Origin: Butyriboletus loyo
Lineage: Eukaryota; Basidiomycota; Agaricomycetes; Boletales; Boletaceae
Direction of reading: 5' to 3'
Assembly: GCA_038093515.1 (NCBI GenBank)
Contig: JBBPSI010000218.1
Span: forward strand, 1-40,492
DNA: 40,492 nucleotides
Part shown: piece by piece, positions 23,903 to 35,599 of the stretch
Numbering within the stretch: position 1 is the first letter of the stretch
Layout: every line of letters starts with the position of its first letter
Made by a program: the position numbers and the translations under genes
Notes under the pieces: generated by a model
The model's input: the letters and a program-made list of their open reading frames with translations, nothing else
What the model was told of the DNA's origin: nothing
Database searches by the model: none

Positions 23903-24710
23903 GATAGATGATTCACAATACAAATGCAAATGTCAAGCCTGTTGTGAGTCGCTACGTTTTCATCACCTTCAGTGCCTCCGGAAATGCCCACCTAGGCATC
24001 GCCAACATCCCATGCAGCTTCAACAATTTCCATCTGCTGGGCCCACTGACCATAGTCCATTTGCACCGCATACATATGCGCATGGTTCAATCCCCTCAAC
24101 GCCTCCACCACCCAAGTCTGGCAGTTCCAATCGGACCTCCCCTGCTGGATCGGAACCATCGAGAAGTGCGTCTCCAGAGCCTCCAGATAGCTGGGCGCGA
24201 CGTAGCCCGCCAGGTGCGTGCCCCTCTCATCCGTGTCCCACTTGGGGTGACGATTGTTGACGAGGTGTTGCGTAAAGTATCCGGTCTGCAGGCTGCCCCC
24301 GATCTCGTACCAGTTGCCCACCCCGCGACAGGTCGACGTGGGGATGAAGATGGCCCAGTGGTAAAGTCTCTTGCTGCCAGTCGACCGATCGCCTCGGGAG
24401 AATTGTGCGATCCTAATCGGGAGGTAGCTGGGGGGAACCTGAATCGAAGGGTTCCACTTGTGTACAATGTTGTACTCGATTTTTGGTGAAGGTCTAAGGC
24501 TCGCGGCGTAGGCTGCGGGGAGAAACACGAGGCAAGGGTCAAACAAGGCGCAATAGCGAGGGAGGGAGGTGCGAACTTACCCTTGAAGGTGGCCATCAAC
24601 TCGGGCGGGTAACTACTGAAGGGCATTGCGAGTATTGAATCTGAGGATGTAGAACTGATGGTTTTTTCACCGACCTTGATAGAAATTTTATATTGGAGGA
24701 TTGTCCATCT
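23903..24710 (-). repeat. Left arm of inverted gene duplication
   Basis: This arm is the reverse complement of 27196-27981. The match starts exactly at 24710/27196 and runs without indels through the whole gene; I see one synonymous difference near the C-terminal codons. It breaks about 10 bp past the stop codon, where this copy is about 22 bp longer, then resumes for about 40 bp. The inverted arrangement and near identity point to a recent duplication or ongoing gene conversion. Confidence 0.92.
23992..24626 (-). CDS. Uncharacterised protein, copy A of inverted pair
   Basis: Two exons, 24626-24581 and 24512-23992, with a 68-nt GT-AG intron after codon 15, give 188 residues. I do not recognise a characterised function. 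Visible features are IEYNIVHKWNPSI, KRLYHWAIFIPTS (an LYHWA core as in some fungal DUF families of about 180 residues, DUF6914 being my best but unverified guess), and NCQTWVVEALRGLN with conserved-looking Cys and Trp. No signal peptide or membrane segment is seen, so it is probably cytosolic. The copy at 27280-27914 encodes the same protein. The two are transcribed away from each other with 2.65 kb between their start codons, and the duplication includes at least 84 bp upstream of the ATG. Confidence 0.85.
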
Positions 24711-24915
24711 CGCAGTCTGTTGATGTGGACGGGCAATGACATTGTGGACACATCATTTTCTTTTGTTCCCCACAGGCGCTTCTGTTATCTGCTGCGATGA
24801 GGGAAGATGGATGATGGACTCTCGACGCTTTGACGCTTTCATATACGCGACGAATTGTCTTGTCGCAGGCTCAGATTGCCTATGACGTGTGCTATCCATC
24901 GAGGTGTGGAAATCG

Positions 24916-25148
24916 TCAATGATTGTGTATCTCGATCAACGCAGAAGCGAGCCGTGACTCGTGAAAGAACTGGGACAATACATCAGTCTGACTTATCTGT
25001 TGGTATTTCCTACCTTCAATGAGGAGGCCGTTATCGGGGGGCGCATACGCTCGGAGCGCCTGATGATTAGCGAGTCGTCGCGACCCGGTGTCTGGATTGC
25101 TGAGTAGGGGAAATACTTGAACGTGCATTCGTCGTCATTGTTGCATTG
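24916..25148 (-). CDS. Two C-terminal exons of an unrecognised protein (partial model)
   Basis: Exon 25148-25014 (45 codons, including DDECTFKYFPYS) is joined by a 44-nt GT-AG intron (25013-24970) to 24969-24916 (17 codons plus stop). Both are in phase 0. The upstream exon may lie in the open frame 25190-25507 (minus), which contains PIRVYTWNVRPH, with a donor at the GTTGCC near 25258. The IRVYTW string faintly resembles blades of fungal fucose-lectin-like propellers, but I do not rely on that. It may equally be decayed. Confidence 0.3.
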
Positions 25149-25635
25149 CTGGAACGCAAAAACACACCGTCAAATAGGCTGCGCGAGTCTCAGAATGCTG
25201 AGGTGAGACTGAGACTCGCCCATCTTGGGCGTGGAAGAAGAAAATGTATTCTGGCAACCATTGAATGCTGGTAGAAATTTATCAAGCAGCGGGTAAAAGA
25301 TGCAGATCTCCGACACCAGTTCTGATTGTCTTGCCGAGCGACGGAATCGATTAACGACATATATTTTCTGAGGCTTTTTCCCGCATCAAAAACATTCAAT
25401 AAATCCGGTTGATGCGGCCGCACGTTCCATGTATAGACACGGATCGGTACAGCGACCGCAGGAAGGGAAGCACGACACAAGGCTGCGCCCGTGTGTTGGT
25501 CCTTCAAGATGACACATTAATTGTCAACTTTGAACGCACTCACTATGATATTCCAAGATGAGGATTGGTCTATCTCAAGTATTGAACTTGTACCATAGCG
25601 GTTGCTTCTCCGTCTTTAGCAGTATCCGTAGAGGC

Positions 25636-26253
25636 GCAGGGGGATCCTTCCTTTAGGGCATATCTGGCGCCCAAGGGTCACGGATGCTGGAGACGAGCAC
25701 GACGTAGGCAAATCGGCCACTGTGGTTCCAAACAAAGTGGGGATTTGCATTGTCTCTGAGTCCAACCATGGGGACGATATCCGCAATCCAATAATGCGCT
25801 GTGTCTTTGCGGACAGATGTCCTGCAGAAACACCTTGTACTTCAAGATATTGGACGGTATAGCACTGAAAAATAGTGACATCTTATTCCAACATCAAGAA
25901 AAGCAAGTGGCCGTCCGGAGCAGCTCCAGAGGTGATTACCTACACGACCCTCTCTTCGTTGATATTTCCATCAGGTCCGACATACTGCACTGTCCACCCC
26001 GCCTTAGGGGGCAGCTGTGTCGAGTTGTTGGTATGTGACGACTTTGTGTATGCTTGGTGGCGTCGGCGACGATGTGTGCGACTGACTGGGACCGTTGTGT
26101 AGAGCTTTGAGTGATCGAGGCTTGGGGTGAGTTGACGGTGCATGGTGTGACAGTGTTGCGTGTCTTAAGAGCAAAGTTTGGCGGTTCACGGCACCGCCAC
26201 ACATGAGCGGGAACTTCTGAATCTCCTTCTCCATATTTGACATGGACCACCAA
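25636..26253 (-). pseudogene. Possible decayed gene of unknown family
   Basis: Three coding-like segments in changing frames occur in order on the minus strand. First is an N-terminal-like MVVHVKYGEGDSEVPAHVWR at 26253. Second is PPKAGWTVQYVGPDGNINEE near 25985-25935, followed by an in-frame TAG and then more coding-like sequence. Third is HYWIADIVPMVGLRDN with HFVWNHSGRFAYVV near 25795-25690. Introns could explain some frame changes, but the stop between the second and third parts is not removed by any good splice I can find. Family unknown. Confidence 0.25.
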
Positions 26254-26529
26254 CAGGAACTTTACTTCCTACCACGAGGGGTACAGAGCCTCCTCTTTCG
26301 CAAAGGCCTAACGCTCAACATTATAGGTTCGTCAGCCACTGCGGGATCTACTTCGGTCGTCTTGCAGCCTCACCGAGTTTCTGGAAACCCACTGTAACGC
26401 CTCGTGCTATATCGTCAGCCACGATATTAACGTACGACTCATATAATGGCCGAGTGATTCATGTGTGAGTATGCTCGCCTCGACAGTGACCAAAAATCTG
26501 ATCAAGTACTTCGAAGCAGAGCGGGTGTG

Positions 26530-26955
26530 CTAGCATACCCTCTGTTGCTCTCGTTCCGTTACTGCTATCTCGACATCTGTGACAAAGGGCTGGGAAGGTG
26601 CAACGATTACCTCCTCACACGAACTTGAAACTTGTGGGTCACATCCTGCTGCGGCCAACGGATCACGTCCTCCCGTTTCATAATCGACTTGGGAGATATA
26701 GAGTCTCGTCAACACCATGGAAAACGTGTTTTTATTCAATCTGACTCTGTGGTCCACACTTTTTTTAGAGGTTAGTCTGGTCACCTCAGCGATCATCACT
26801 ATAAACGCGTCCCCCACAGTGAAGATAGGAGAAACCAGCGAATATGTTCCAACTATGTAACCTGTAGTTGCATTTCTGTCACGGCTCGCATCTGGGTTGT
26901 AGTCAAGATACACCATCGGAGATGTCCACACCTCGACGAATATAACGCGCGTCAC
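26530..26955 (-). CDS. Hypothetical ORF, about 141 residues
   Basis: This open frame includes VTRVIFVEVWTS, VGTYSLVSPIFTVGDAFIVM and SMVLTRLYISQVDYETGG. Its N-terminal stretch is duplicated 85 bp upstream (VTRVIFVEVWTSSM, 27046-26977) in another frame, because the unit length is not a multiple of three. No domain is recognised and no start Met context stands out. It may be an exon or a remnant. Confidence 0.3.
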   Translation of the reverse strand: MTRVIFVEVWTSPMVYLDYNPDASRDRNATTGYIVGTYSLVSPIFTVGDAFIVMIAEVTRLTSKKSVDHRVRLNKNTFSMVLTRLYISQVDYETGGRDPLAAAGCDPQVSSSCEEVIVAPSQPFVTDVEIAVTEREQQRVC

Positions 26956-27195
26956 TGAAGGCCATTCCCCTAGTCGCTTCTGCGTTGTATTCCGGGTGCA
27001 TTGACGATGTCCACACCTCCACGAATATCACACGTGTCACGGAAAATCCGAGCCTGTGGCAAGCCATTCGTCGCGTATGATCGGCATCAAAGCGTCGAGA
27101 GTCCCTCTTCCTTCTTTCCTCCGCACAGCGCACAACAGAAACACCTGCGGACGCCAAAAGAAAACGCATCCACAATCCCACACTAAGGGATCGAA

Positions 27196-27981
27196 AGATG
27201 GACAATCCTCCAATATAAAATTTCTATCAAGGTCGGTGAAAAAACCATCAGTTCTACATCCTCAGATTCAATACTCGCAATGCCCTTCAGTAGTTACCCG
27301 CCCGAGTTGATGGCCACCTTCAAGGGTAAGTTCGCACCTCCCTCCCTCGCTATTGCGCCTTGTTTGACCCTTGCCTCGTGTTTCTCCCCGCAGCCTACGC
27401 CGCGAGCCTTAGACCTTCACCAAAAATCGAGTACAACATTGTACACAAGTGGAACCCTTCGATTCAGGTTCCCCCCAGCTACCTCCCGATTAGGATCGCA
27501 CAATTCTCCCGAGGCGATCGGTCGACTGGCAGCAAGAGACTTTACCACTGGGCCATCTTCATCCCCACGTCGACCTGTCGCGGGGTGGGCAACTGGTACG
27601 AGATCGGGGGCAGCCTGCAGACCGGATACTTTACGCAACACCTCGTCAACAATCGTCACCCCAAGTGGGACACGGATGAGAGGGGCACGCACCTGGCGGG
27701 CTACGTCGCGCCCAGCTATCTGGAGGCTCTGGAGACGCACTTCTCGATGGTTCCGATCCAGCAGGGGAGGTCCGATTGGAACTGCCAGACTTGGGTGGTG
27801 GAGGCGTTGAGGGGATTGAACCATGCGCATATGTATGCGGTGCAAATGGACTATGGTCAATGGGCCCAGCAGATGGAAATTGTTGAGGCTGCATGGGATG
27901 TTGGCGATGCCTAGGTGGGCATTTCCAGGGGATTGAACAGAACGGGCTTTGACATTTGCATTTGTACTGTGAATCATCCAT
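27196..27981 (+). repeat. Right arm of inverted gene duplication
   Basis: Reverse complement of 23903-24710, with the same sharp outer limit at 27196 on the spacer side and the gene inside. This arm lacks about 22 bp just after the stop codon compared with the left arm. Confidence 0.92.
27280..27914 (+). CDS. Uncharacterised protein, copy B of inverted pair
   Basis: Exons 27280-27325 and 27394-27914 with a 68-nt GT-AG intron; 188 residues, the same protein as copy A. Splice sites, intron sequence and upstream 84 bp are also shared, so both copies should be expressible if the promoter lies inside the duplicated segment. Further upstream they differ, which could give different regulation. The Crinkler-kinase remnant lies about 440 bp downstream on the same strand. 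Function unknown; features are described under copy A. Confidence 0.85.
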
Positions 27982-28354
27982 CGTTTCCAACGGTCTCCAG
28001 TGCTTTCGCAAAGGGTATTCGGTGAACAATTTTGTTTGCGGCTATGGTCTTATTGGAAGTTGGAGGGAACCGCGTAAGTATCGCGAATGACCCACGAGAG
28101 GGTCGCTTAGGTCGTTACTGCTCCAAATCAACCTATATGGCACGTCTCGCACGAGAGACCAGCTCCGAGGACTACAGAAATACCACGACGGCAATGTTAC
28201 GATGCGGAAAGAACGATTCGATTGATGATGTGGTTGCACTAAAGTTCTCCACGTTCATAGTGGCAACTAGATTTTGATGACACAGGTTGATCATTACATC
28301 CACCGAGACGTTTCAAGATTGTGTCTATCATCCTTTTTAGTCCGATCGTTTCAT

Positions 28355-29167
28355 TCTGCAGGGCCATACATCGTCTTCGCTGGCGCTGCCTGGAGCTTGC
28401 GCCAGACGGTACAAGTCCTGTCGACGCCCATCGCGTTTCACTTTCATTCCACCGATACCCAGAACTAACTTACCGTGGCACGTCACATGGTTGCTTTTCG
28501 CAAAGCGATCAACATGTTGCAAGCGTATTACAGAAACTTTCGAGCAACCAGCCACGAACTCGACAGCCATTCCATTCAATCTTTCCCGCACCCAACGACC
28601 TATAAATCAATTCTCGACGACGACACCACAAAGATCTTCCAGTACAAGAGGGAGGTAGTCGAGAAAAAACTGATCTGTTTCGCAACCGATGAGAACAACC
28701 ACAAAATATATGTCAAATTCACTCCAACCTATTCGCTCCACGCCCATCAATATATAGCCTCCTTTGGATGTGTCCCGGTCTTGCGAGGGCAAGACATAAT
28801 CCCCGGTGGCTGGTTCTTGGTCGTATTTGACCCACTCTGCCAGTTTGAGACCCTCGACGCGCGCAAAGAACCTCTTCCATTATCTGTCTTCGCTGACATG
28901 TCCGAGAATCTCACCAGGTTCCATCAAGCTGGTCTTGTCCATGGTGACATCCGTGGTGTGAATATCATGCTATCAAAGACGGACGAGCCCAAGTTTATGT
29001 TGCTCGACTTTGACTGGTCGGGAAGGATTGGAGACGCAGGATACCCAGCATGCGTGAACACTACAACTATAACGCGACCGCCAGATGCTCTTGATGGGAA
29101 CAGTATTACAGCAGCGCATGATCTTTTTATGCTCGATTACATTCGTCGATCCAAGTGTAAGAATTAG
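28355..29167 (+). pseudogene. 5'-truncated Crinkler kinase-module paralogue with in-frame stop
   Basis: Similarity to the gene at 6082-8226 begins at an intron acceptor (TGCAG, 28357-28361), just as exon 3 does in that gene, then continues to the stop at 29167. No header or nuclease domain precedes it, so the copy is 5'-truncated. A C-to-T change makes TAA at 28466-28468 where the other copy has CAA. Downstream the frame is open for 230 codons and contains the kinase-like VKF, VHGDIRGVNIML and LLDFDWSG. Unlike the 6082-8226 copy it retains the roughly 68-bp linker before the kinase domain. It may be a dead fragment, or a stand-alone kinase-like ORF starting at an internal Met. No new start context is evident. 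Confidence 0.75.
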
Positions 29168-30285
29168 ATCATAATACTTATGTCGAGAAACTTACATGCT
29201 GTGTGGCGGCTGTGCCCGCCGCCAGCGCGACTTATCGTAAATTAAACAGGATCTATAGTCGCTTGGTTGTCTTGCATGTCGTCCTGAGAAGATGGATGTG
29301 CACGAGAGGGGCAAACGTCTCGACGGAATAACCTATGCCTTGCGCTGAAGGTCGCAATGGAGCATGCCGCTGAAGAAACCAATGATGCTTGTGTCTGAGC
29401 GATGATAACGAGCGAATAGATTTGGCTTCTAGTGGGCACGTCAGCTTTGCATAATAGATATCATATTATGCTGAGCACTACTATGGCACGAGCTTGAACA
29501 GCTTTTTCGGGTTCGTTGGAATGCCATGCGAACCCGAGTCACTGTCGGCTCAGCCCTCTGAGATGGGACGATCCAAGGTAATTGGCAGACCTGGGCACGT
29601 CGACGGTCAACTCCAATGAAACGATGCCGCATTTTCCAAAGGCACTCTCAAGCCCGTCAGGAGCTACTCCTTCCCGCTCGACTTTCCGGGCGTCTTCCAG
29701 GGATTGAAGTTCTTACCTGGCAGCGACTGGCTCGTATTGCTCTTTCACAGCCGCACGCTCAATCATCCGCGGCATTCAAATATATGTTTGTTCAAACGCA
29801 CGCTGCAAGCTTCACCGCTTGAGGGGATAGCTGTCTGTGTGCACAACTCTTCCATGCGAGAATAAAATGAAAAACAGCAGTCATTTCAGTAACCACCAAT
29901 ACGTCCCGTCGCATCGCGTTATCTATCGCAGTCAAATGAGCACCACAGCCCAAGGAGAGATTCCTTATCTTTTACTTACCATCATCAACTGTGACCTGTT
30001 TCATGAAAACGTGTTGAGGACACATGAGTGCCCTTCTTTGGGTTTATTGAGGTGGCCCAGCCCCAACTACGATTATTTTACCGCCCACTGCCTAGTGTGT
30101 GTGTGATATCAGGTCGAGCGTTCCGATCGGGTAGTATCGCCAACGTGAATGTCGACATTAACGCGAGAAGACAAGGACAGGTGACCTGGGGCGTGTCTGG
30201 TGGACTGCGTCAGGTGAACACGATTGACAAGACGATGCCGACAGTGGGGGCGATAACTCGACTGAAGATAAAGATGGGATGAGGC

Positions 30286-31118
30286 GTGATTCACATTTAT
30301 CTGCCCCACTTTTTTTTTTTCTTTCAAAATTTTCCGTCTCGATTGGCTTCCTCTTTTTTTTTTCGAGCCTTTGAGCGCGATGGTCTAGCATATTCTCAGG
30401 CAAGTCTTGCGGTGACTGGCCCTCTGCGAGTCGAACGACGCCGTACAATACAACATGATGCACTCGGGAACGACGTACCGTCTCCAGGCCTACCATACGT
30501 ACTTCCGCCGTACTCGCCCGCAGAGGTCCCGTATCACACCATCCAAGCTCACGTCCTCCTTGCTTCAAGGCAGTTCAAAACGCCCGGATCCGAAGTCGAC
30601 GGTAGATGACATGTCTTCGTCGTCGTGGAGCTCCATGGTGGGTCTAGCAAATACCGCTTTGCTCCGGACGCTTTCCAGGACGACTCGGCACCACGAGGGC
30701 CTGCCACCAGTTGCCACCAGGATCGCAGCGACGGATACGACAGCGACGCGTCTGTCCCTGTCGTCGTTGTCAACGACGTCGTTCAACCCCGCATACACCG
30801 GCAAACGTCGTCGTGGTCCAAAACCAAATCAAGAGGCCTCCGCAACCATCGAGGATTACGGAATTATTTTATTTTTTCGGCTCCAAGTATCTGGGGGTCT
30901 GCCCTGCAACGGAGTTGCGTCGCATGTTCAGAAAACGTTCATCCATGTTCCGAGCCTTGACACTTGCTGTACTACCCCACCATCAGTCAAGCTCTCAAGT
31001 TACGTGTCTGGCATTCGAATGTCCATCTCAGTTCAGATCAGGCGTACCCGGTGGATTGAACGAGCTGTGCCCCTTCGCAACAGCTCGCCTTCCCAAATCA
31101 CTCCCCCAGCGACGGTAG
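30286..31118 (+). other. Weak coding-like segment
   Basis: Three frames in turn give protein-like sequence: GLPYVLPPYSPAEVPYHTIQ (about 30490-30550), then SSKYRFAPDAFQDDSAPRG (about 30637-30700), then YLGVCPATELRRMFRKR (about 30890-30945). No clear start or domain is visible, and not all required splices have good sites. It could be a small unrecognised gene or a remnant. Confidence 0.2.
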
Positions 31119-32342
31119 CCGTTTTCATTTCTGCGGACTTCAGACTCCCTTTTTTCTTACTTCCATCTATTAACGCCCGCCGCTCTAGCGACCCACAGGA
31201 CAATGGGCGTGACAACCAGAAGTTGGTTCGTGTTGTCATCAATGAATGCTCGCTTGAATAAATGAACCCGCAACAAGCATCGATGATGATCCTGTTCTCC
31301 TATAGGATATAGGATGTCGTGGTGTATATGTCATAGAAGTGAATGAGTCCGGACTGCAGGTGCTAAGCGCATTCACGCCCGCCCGCCGCGTGGGATCGTA
31401 CGTTTTACTCATACCCCGATGATTTCCCAGCGTCCAGATATGGAGGTGTCCTCTCAGATATCACCAGCCAAAAGAGTACGCCGAGGTTGAGGTAAAGAGG
31501 TACGTGTGGCTAACGATAGCGAGTCGCTGTCCTCTGGGAGAAATGGAACCCCTGCTTTCATTTTATTTTTCTCCATTCTGTAGTCTGTATTGATCAATTC
31601 AAGTGTAAAAACAAACGCACCGCGACGTCGTCGTGCATCGCAACTTCATCGCCTTTGTCCCTATCAACTTATCATTACCGTATCTCATCATACGTCACCA
31701 GCGTCATCATCATCATGGCTTATCTCTGTCCATTCAGGACGTGCTGGCAAGACCTTTTTTTTGGCCACTACTCGGCTCTATGTTGTCCCTCCTCCCACTC
31801 TCACGATCTAGAAGCTCAGGAACCAATCACGGACGAGATCGATTAAACCTTGGTTGTAGGCGCGTCCAAACACCAGAATGGGCGAGGACGGGCCATCGAT
31901 CGATGTCCGTCGTCCAAGATGGCAAGGCGAGGTTCCATTCCCCCCGGCATTTGCAACACACCGTCTTGTTCACACTTCCACGGCTATTTACTCCGCCCCT
32001 GTATTCCTGCCAGCTTCTCACTTCACCGGTACTGGACGCTGGACGTATTATCAGGCATGTCTGTTCTCCATTCGTGTCGTCGTATGATACTGCACTCTGT
32101 CCATCATCTCTACGGCACGCGTGTGGCGTGCTTTTTTTGAATCTTGCACGTTTGCAGCTTGGAGGCTTGGCTTGCCTCACTTGCTGTAAAAGGCAAGACT
32201 TTTTTTACGTGTATCCATCATCTTGTTGTCGTCTGTTGGGGGTTCGAGAGCATGTTCGACACGGCACGGATCTGTTGCATCCGAGTATGGCGGCTCAATC
32301 TGACTTCGCCTTTCTCGCATATGTGGCATCCATATCCACACC

Positions 32343-32360
32343 TACGCCCATATGGGCGTA
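32343..32360. repeat. 18-bp perfect palindrome
   Basis: TACGCCCATATGGGCGTA is fully self-complementary. It could be a dimeric protein-binding site; nothing else supports a role. Confidence 0.5.
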
Positions 32361-35300
32361 CTGCCATTTTCCGTCAGCGGATATTACAGATGTCATGATG
32401 GTAGCATGATGTTGAACTCAAAGCCATGTCGTCAATGGAGACGGGAAAACCGCAAACTCCCTACCAGTAAGTACCCGTATATCTGATAGGGCATTTCAAG
32501 ACCACCGGGCTGACAACGAACACCAGTCTCCAGCCTGACATCGTGATGTCAGCACCAAGTTGCGGCCGCCGCCGGTGCGGCGGCGACTCGTGTCAACGCC
32601 GGTCTACGCACGCACACGCACCCAAGTTGCCAACATACATATACGGAATATGTAAAAGAAAATGCATCGCCTTGCCTACCCAATTTCGAATCCAAATGTG
32701 CTGCGCTTCTCCACAAACCCGTTCGGCGAAACCTAGGTCCAATGTGAACTTTCCGTTACTTTGGGGAGAGGTTTTGGTTATGTCAGCGGTTTCATGTGGA
32801 ATGGTTTTTTTTCTGCTTGTGGGCGCCGAGTATTGGCCGTTTGTCGATCTGTGGGATGGACGAGAGTTGGATGGATGGATCGGATCCGGCCGACCTCAAA
32901 AGCAGCTATAAGTTCTGACGAGAGGATCTGGGACGAACGAACGAACGGGAGGGGGAAACGATTGCAATGGGTGTATGGACGCGGATAACGGTTCGGCTTT
33001 GAGAAGGGGGGATCGGGCCTCTGCGCTGTGGGCGAGCACGTTGCTAAACCGAGACGCGGCGCAATTCGTACATGATGACGTCTCTGTTTTGCAGCCGACG
33101 GGGGGGAGGGAGTGGAGGAGAAGTTGGGCCAAGGCGGAGATTGATGGCAGTGATGGCGATTTCAATTATGGGAGCGGGATTCCAAGCGCACATATTATGA
33201 TACATACACTTGGCTTGGTTAGGTGATTTGTATCTTATATCTTGTATTTTGTATTTTGTATATTGGACGGCAAACGTCGTCCCGTTCGTACTACGTATCC
33301 GTGCGCCACGGTGGGCCTCGTAAACGCCATTGCCACGGATACCCCCCCCCTCCACGTGTATGTATTTGTACGATACGATCGTATGACTTAGACTCGGCGT
33401 GTTCTCGAGCGTGCATTACAACGACGTCATTGGACTTTGTGGGGCTGTATGCGGCGTGTGTTCGACCAGAGGTCAAACTTGGGTACCCATCCAAAGAGCC
33501 GTAGATTATCAGAAGGGTCGGATGCCACTTATCATCATCCATCGCTACATCACACCTTCCTCGCTTCCATTGCTGACAACGCAACGGTGGCAGTTTTTTT
33601 CTCGTTCGCATGGAGTTCATCTCACAAAATAGAGGGGGAGGGGGGGGGGGAGAGAAACGGCTGTCCGCGCGGAGTTTCTATTCTTGTGGACAAGTCCGGT
33701 CCGACGAGCCGGATTTGGCGCTCAATCGGCGAGCTGTCGGTCTTCAACTTGGTTTCAAGATCAAAGTTTTCGAGACGCATGGAAACGTCACTTGTCAAAA
33801 TAAACTGTATCAGATATCCGGCTGGCGGGGGGGGGAAGAGATGAACGCTCACGTCGAGTGCCTTGTTCTGTGGCGTGACAGGAATAGGGGGAGGGGGAAC
33901 AAATATGGCTAATAAATTAGTAGAGATACACGGTGGAAACGCTTTGCCCTCATCACGACTTGCCTACGATACAAACATCGGACTTGCACGTTTATTTCAT
34001 GTCTTTACGATGTCTTTCCACTCAGATCTAGGTACTTGGACAGAGGCGTGATCGCGACAAAAGCCATCGGAGATGTCCACTCACACTGGTCGTTAGCGAT
34101 CGACGTGTTTTATCCCCCGGATACCCGTGCGAACGGGGAGATGCGGCGGAGTCCGTCGTCGTGCATGTGTAGGGTTGACTTTCCTCTCGTCTCCCGTCGG
34201 CAGACCCAAACGATCGATGCAAGGCAAATCGTTCCCTCCTTCTTTTCGCCATGGCTTTCCATTCGATTCCTGAAATCATGCAGGAGCCCCGTCATTCGAA
34301 TATAAATGACAACGACGCATCTATCCACTCTTCGCTCTCACAGGTTAGAAGCATGATCCGACCCGCGGATATGGTGTCGAAGCAGGCGAGCGCCGGAAAG
34401 CGGGAAGAATGGATGCACATAGGATGTGGCAGTGTGTTCTAGACGGTGTGCCTCGTTCTAAACGGTTTTCATTTCGAACTGGGACTCCGTTGGCGAGTGT
34501 GAATTGGCGCTTAGAACACTTTAAGGGATCAGACTCACATACGGTCCCGTTTTTCTTCACGACTCGGACCACACTGCTGTTGATGCGGCGACCAGCTGTC
34601 TTGTTTCCTGCTCGCCACCGAGGGAGAAAAGGGCAACACATGGAACACCGGCGATCTATTCATTTCCGGACCACGCGTTACATCAGGCTCGACGGGATAT
34701 CTATCAAGGCGACGATCGTTTTAAGACTTTGTACCTAGCTATTCCAGACCCCATTTCTGATAGTTGGTTTCTTATTCTAAAACGCACGTTCATCTTTCTT
34801 TGGGTGTGTACTTCATGGGTTCGTGAGAGTTTGTTTTGATCACCGTCATGGTTTGGTGGCGCATGTGTGTAGAGGGGTATGCCAGCGGATGTATCGCTCA
34901 CGGTTGTCGATCGGGCCCAGACTCGACGACGTATGTAACTGTGTACGGCATTTCAGGCACTCGTCGGCGTGGAGATTGTGCGAACCTATAAGCGCGGGAT
35001 GTACAGCAAACGGTTTTCTCTGTCAAATCGGGAAAACAAAGAGACAAGGTTTGGTTTGGGCCGCGTTATCGACGGTACAGAACTCTGTATGTACATGCGT
35101 AGTGGTGAGTGGATGCAAAGTGGGAAACGTAAAAAAAGTGGCATAACGCAATGGATTGGGATGTTTCCTTTCGGCCCGAGCCCACATCAGGACGTTGACA
35201 CGCAGCATCAAGGAGGAGAGATGGGAGAGGCGTTGGTCCGGTCTACGCGTGAGACGAGGGATGGCTGGGATATGTTTTGGCGGGGGGCGTGTGGGTTTGA

Positions 35301-35599
35301 GACGCATCTGTTTTGACATGGAGTACGTGAGAGAGAGGGTCAAAATCCGCGGATGGGGGGGGGCCAAACGAGAGTTGTCGATTTCGATTTGTCCGGGGCC
35401 GGGGCCGGATACGAAAATAGAATGTGGGGAAACAAATATTGATAAATAGATAAAGTGTGGAGTGCCTGGTATTCCCATAGCGGACCGAGACCCCGAAAGA
35501 TATTATTTGGTCGGTGCTTGTGGACGACCTACCTCACACTTTATATCCTTTTTCTCTTTCATTTTTTTAATTTTTCTTTTCTCTTTTTCTTCGAGCCCG

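Larger units (their letters stand above)
24711..27195. other. Spacer between the inverted arms
   Basis: About 2.5 kb unique to the interval. It contains coding-like fragments on the minus strand, listed separately (24916-25148, 25636-26253, 26530-26955), and an 85-bp tandem duplication at 26888-27046. No transposase, reverse transcriptase or terminal repeat is visible. Confidence 0.6.
29168..35599. other. 6.4-kb gene-poor region upstream of the bHLH gene
   Basis: No frame forms a coherent multi-exon gene. Many homopolymer runs are present: T8-T11 at 30310-30360, and G8-G10 at 33634-33650, 33829-33835 and 35355. An ATCTTATATCTTGTATTTTGTATTTTG repeat occurs near 33232-33258, and GC-rich hairpin sequence lies at 32563-32586. 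A long leader or regulatory region for the transcription factor is plausible. The only coding-like part is noted at 30286-31118. Confidence 0.5.

Noticed and set aside
23908..24489. 193-codon frame opposite copy A of the inverted gene
   Set aside because: It exists only as the antisense shadow; the intron and family-like motifs are on the other strand, and it recurs opposite copy B for the same reason.
35462..35599. Upstream N-terminal extension of the bHLH protein
   Set aside because: It would be encoded by a CT-rich leader giving a Phe/Ser/Leu run; the ATG at 35600 follows a typical fungal pyrimidine leader.
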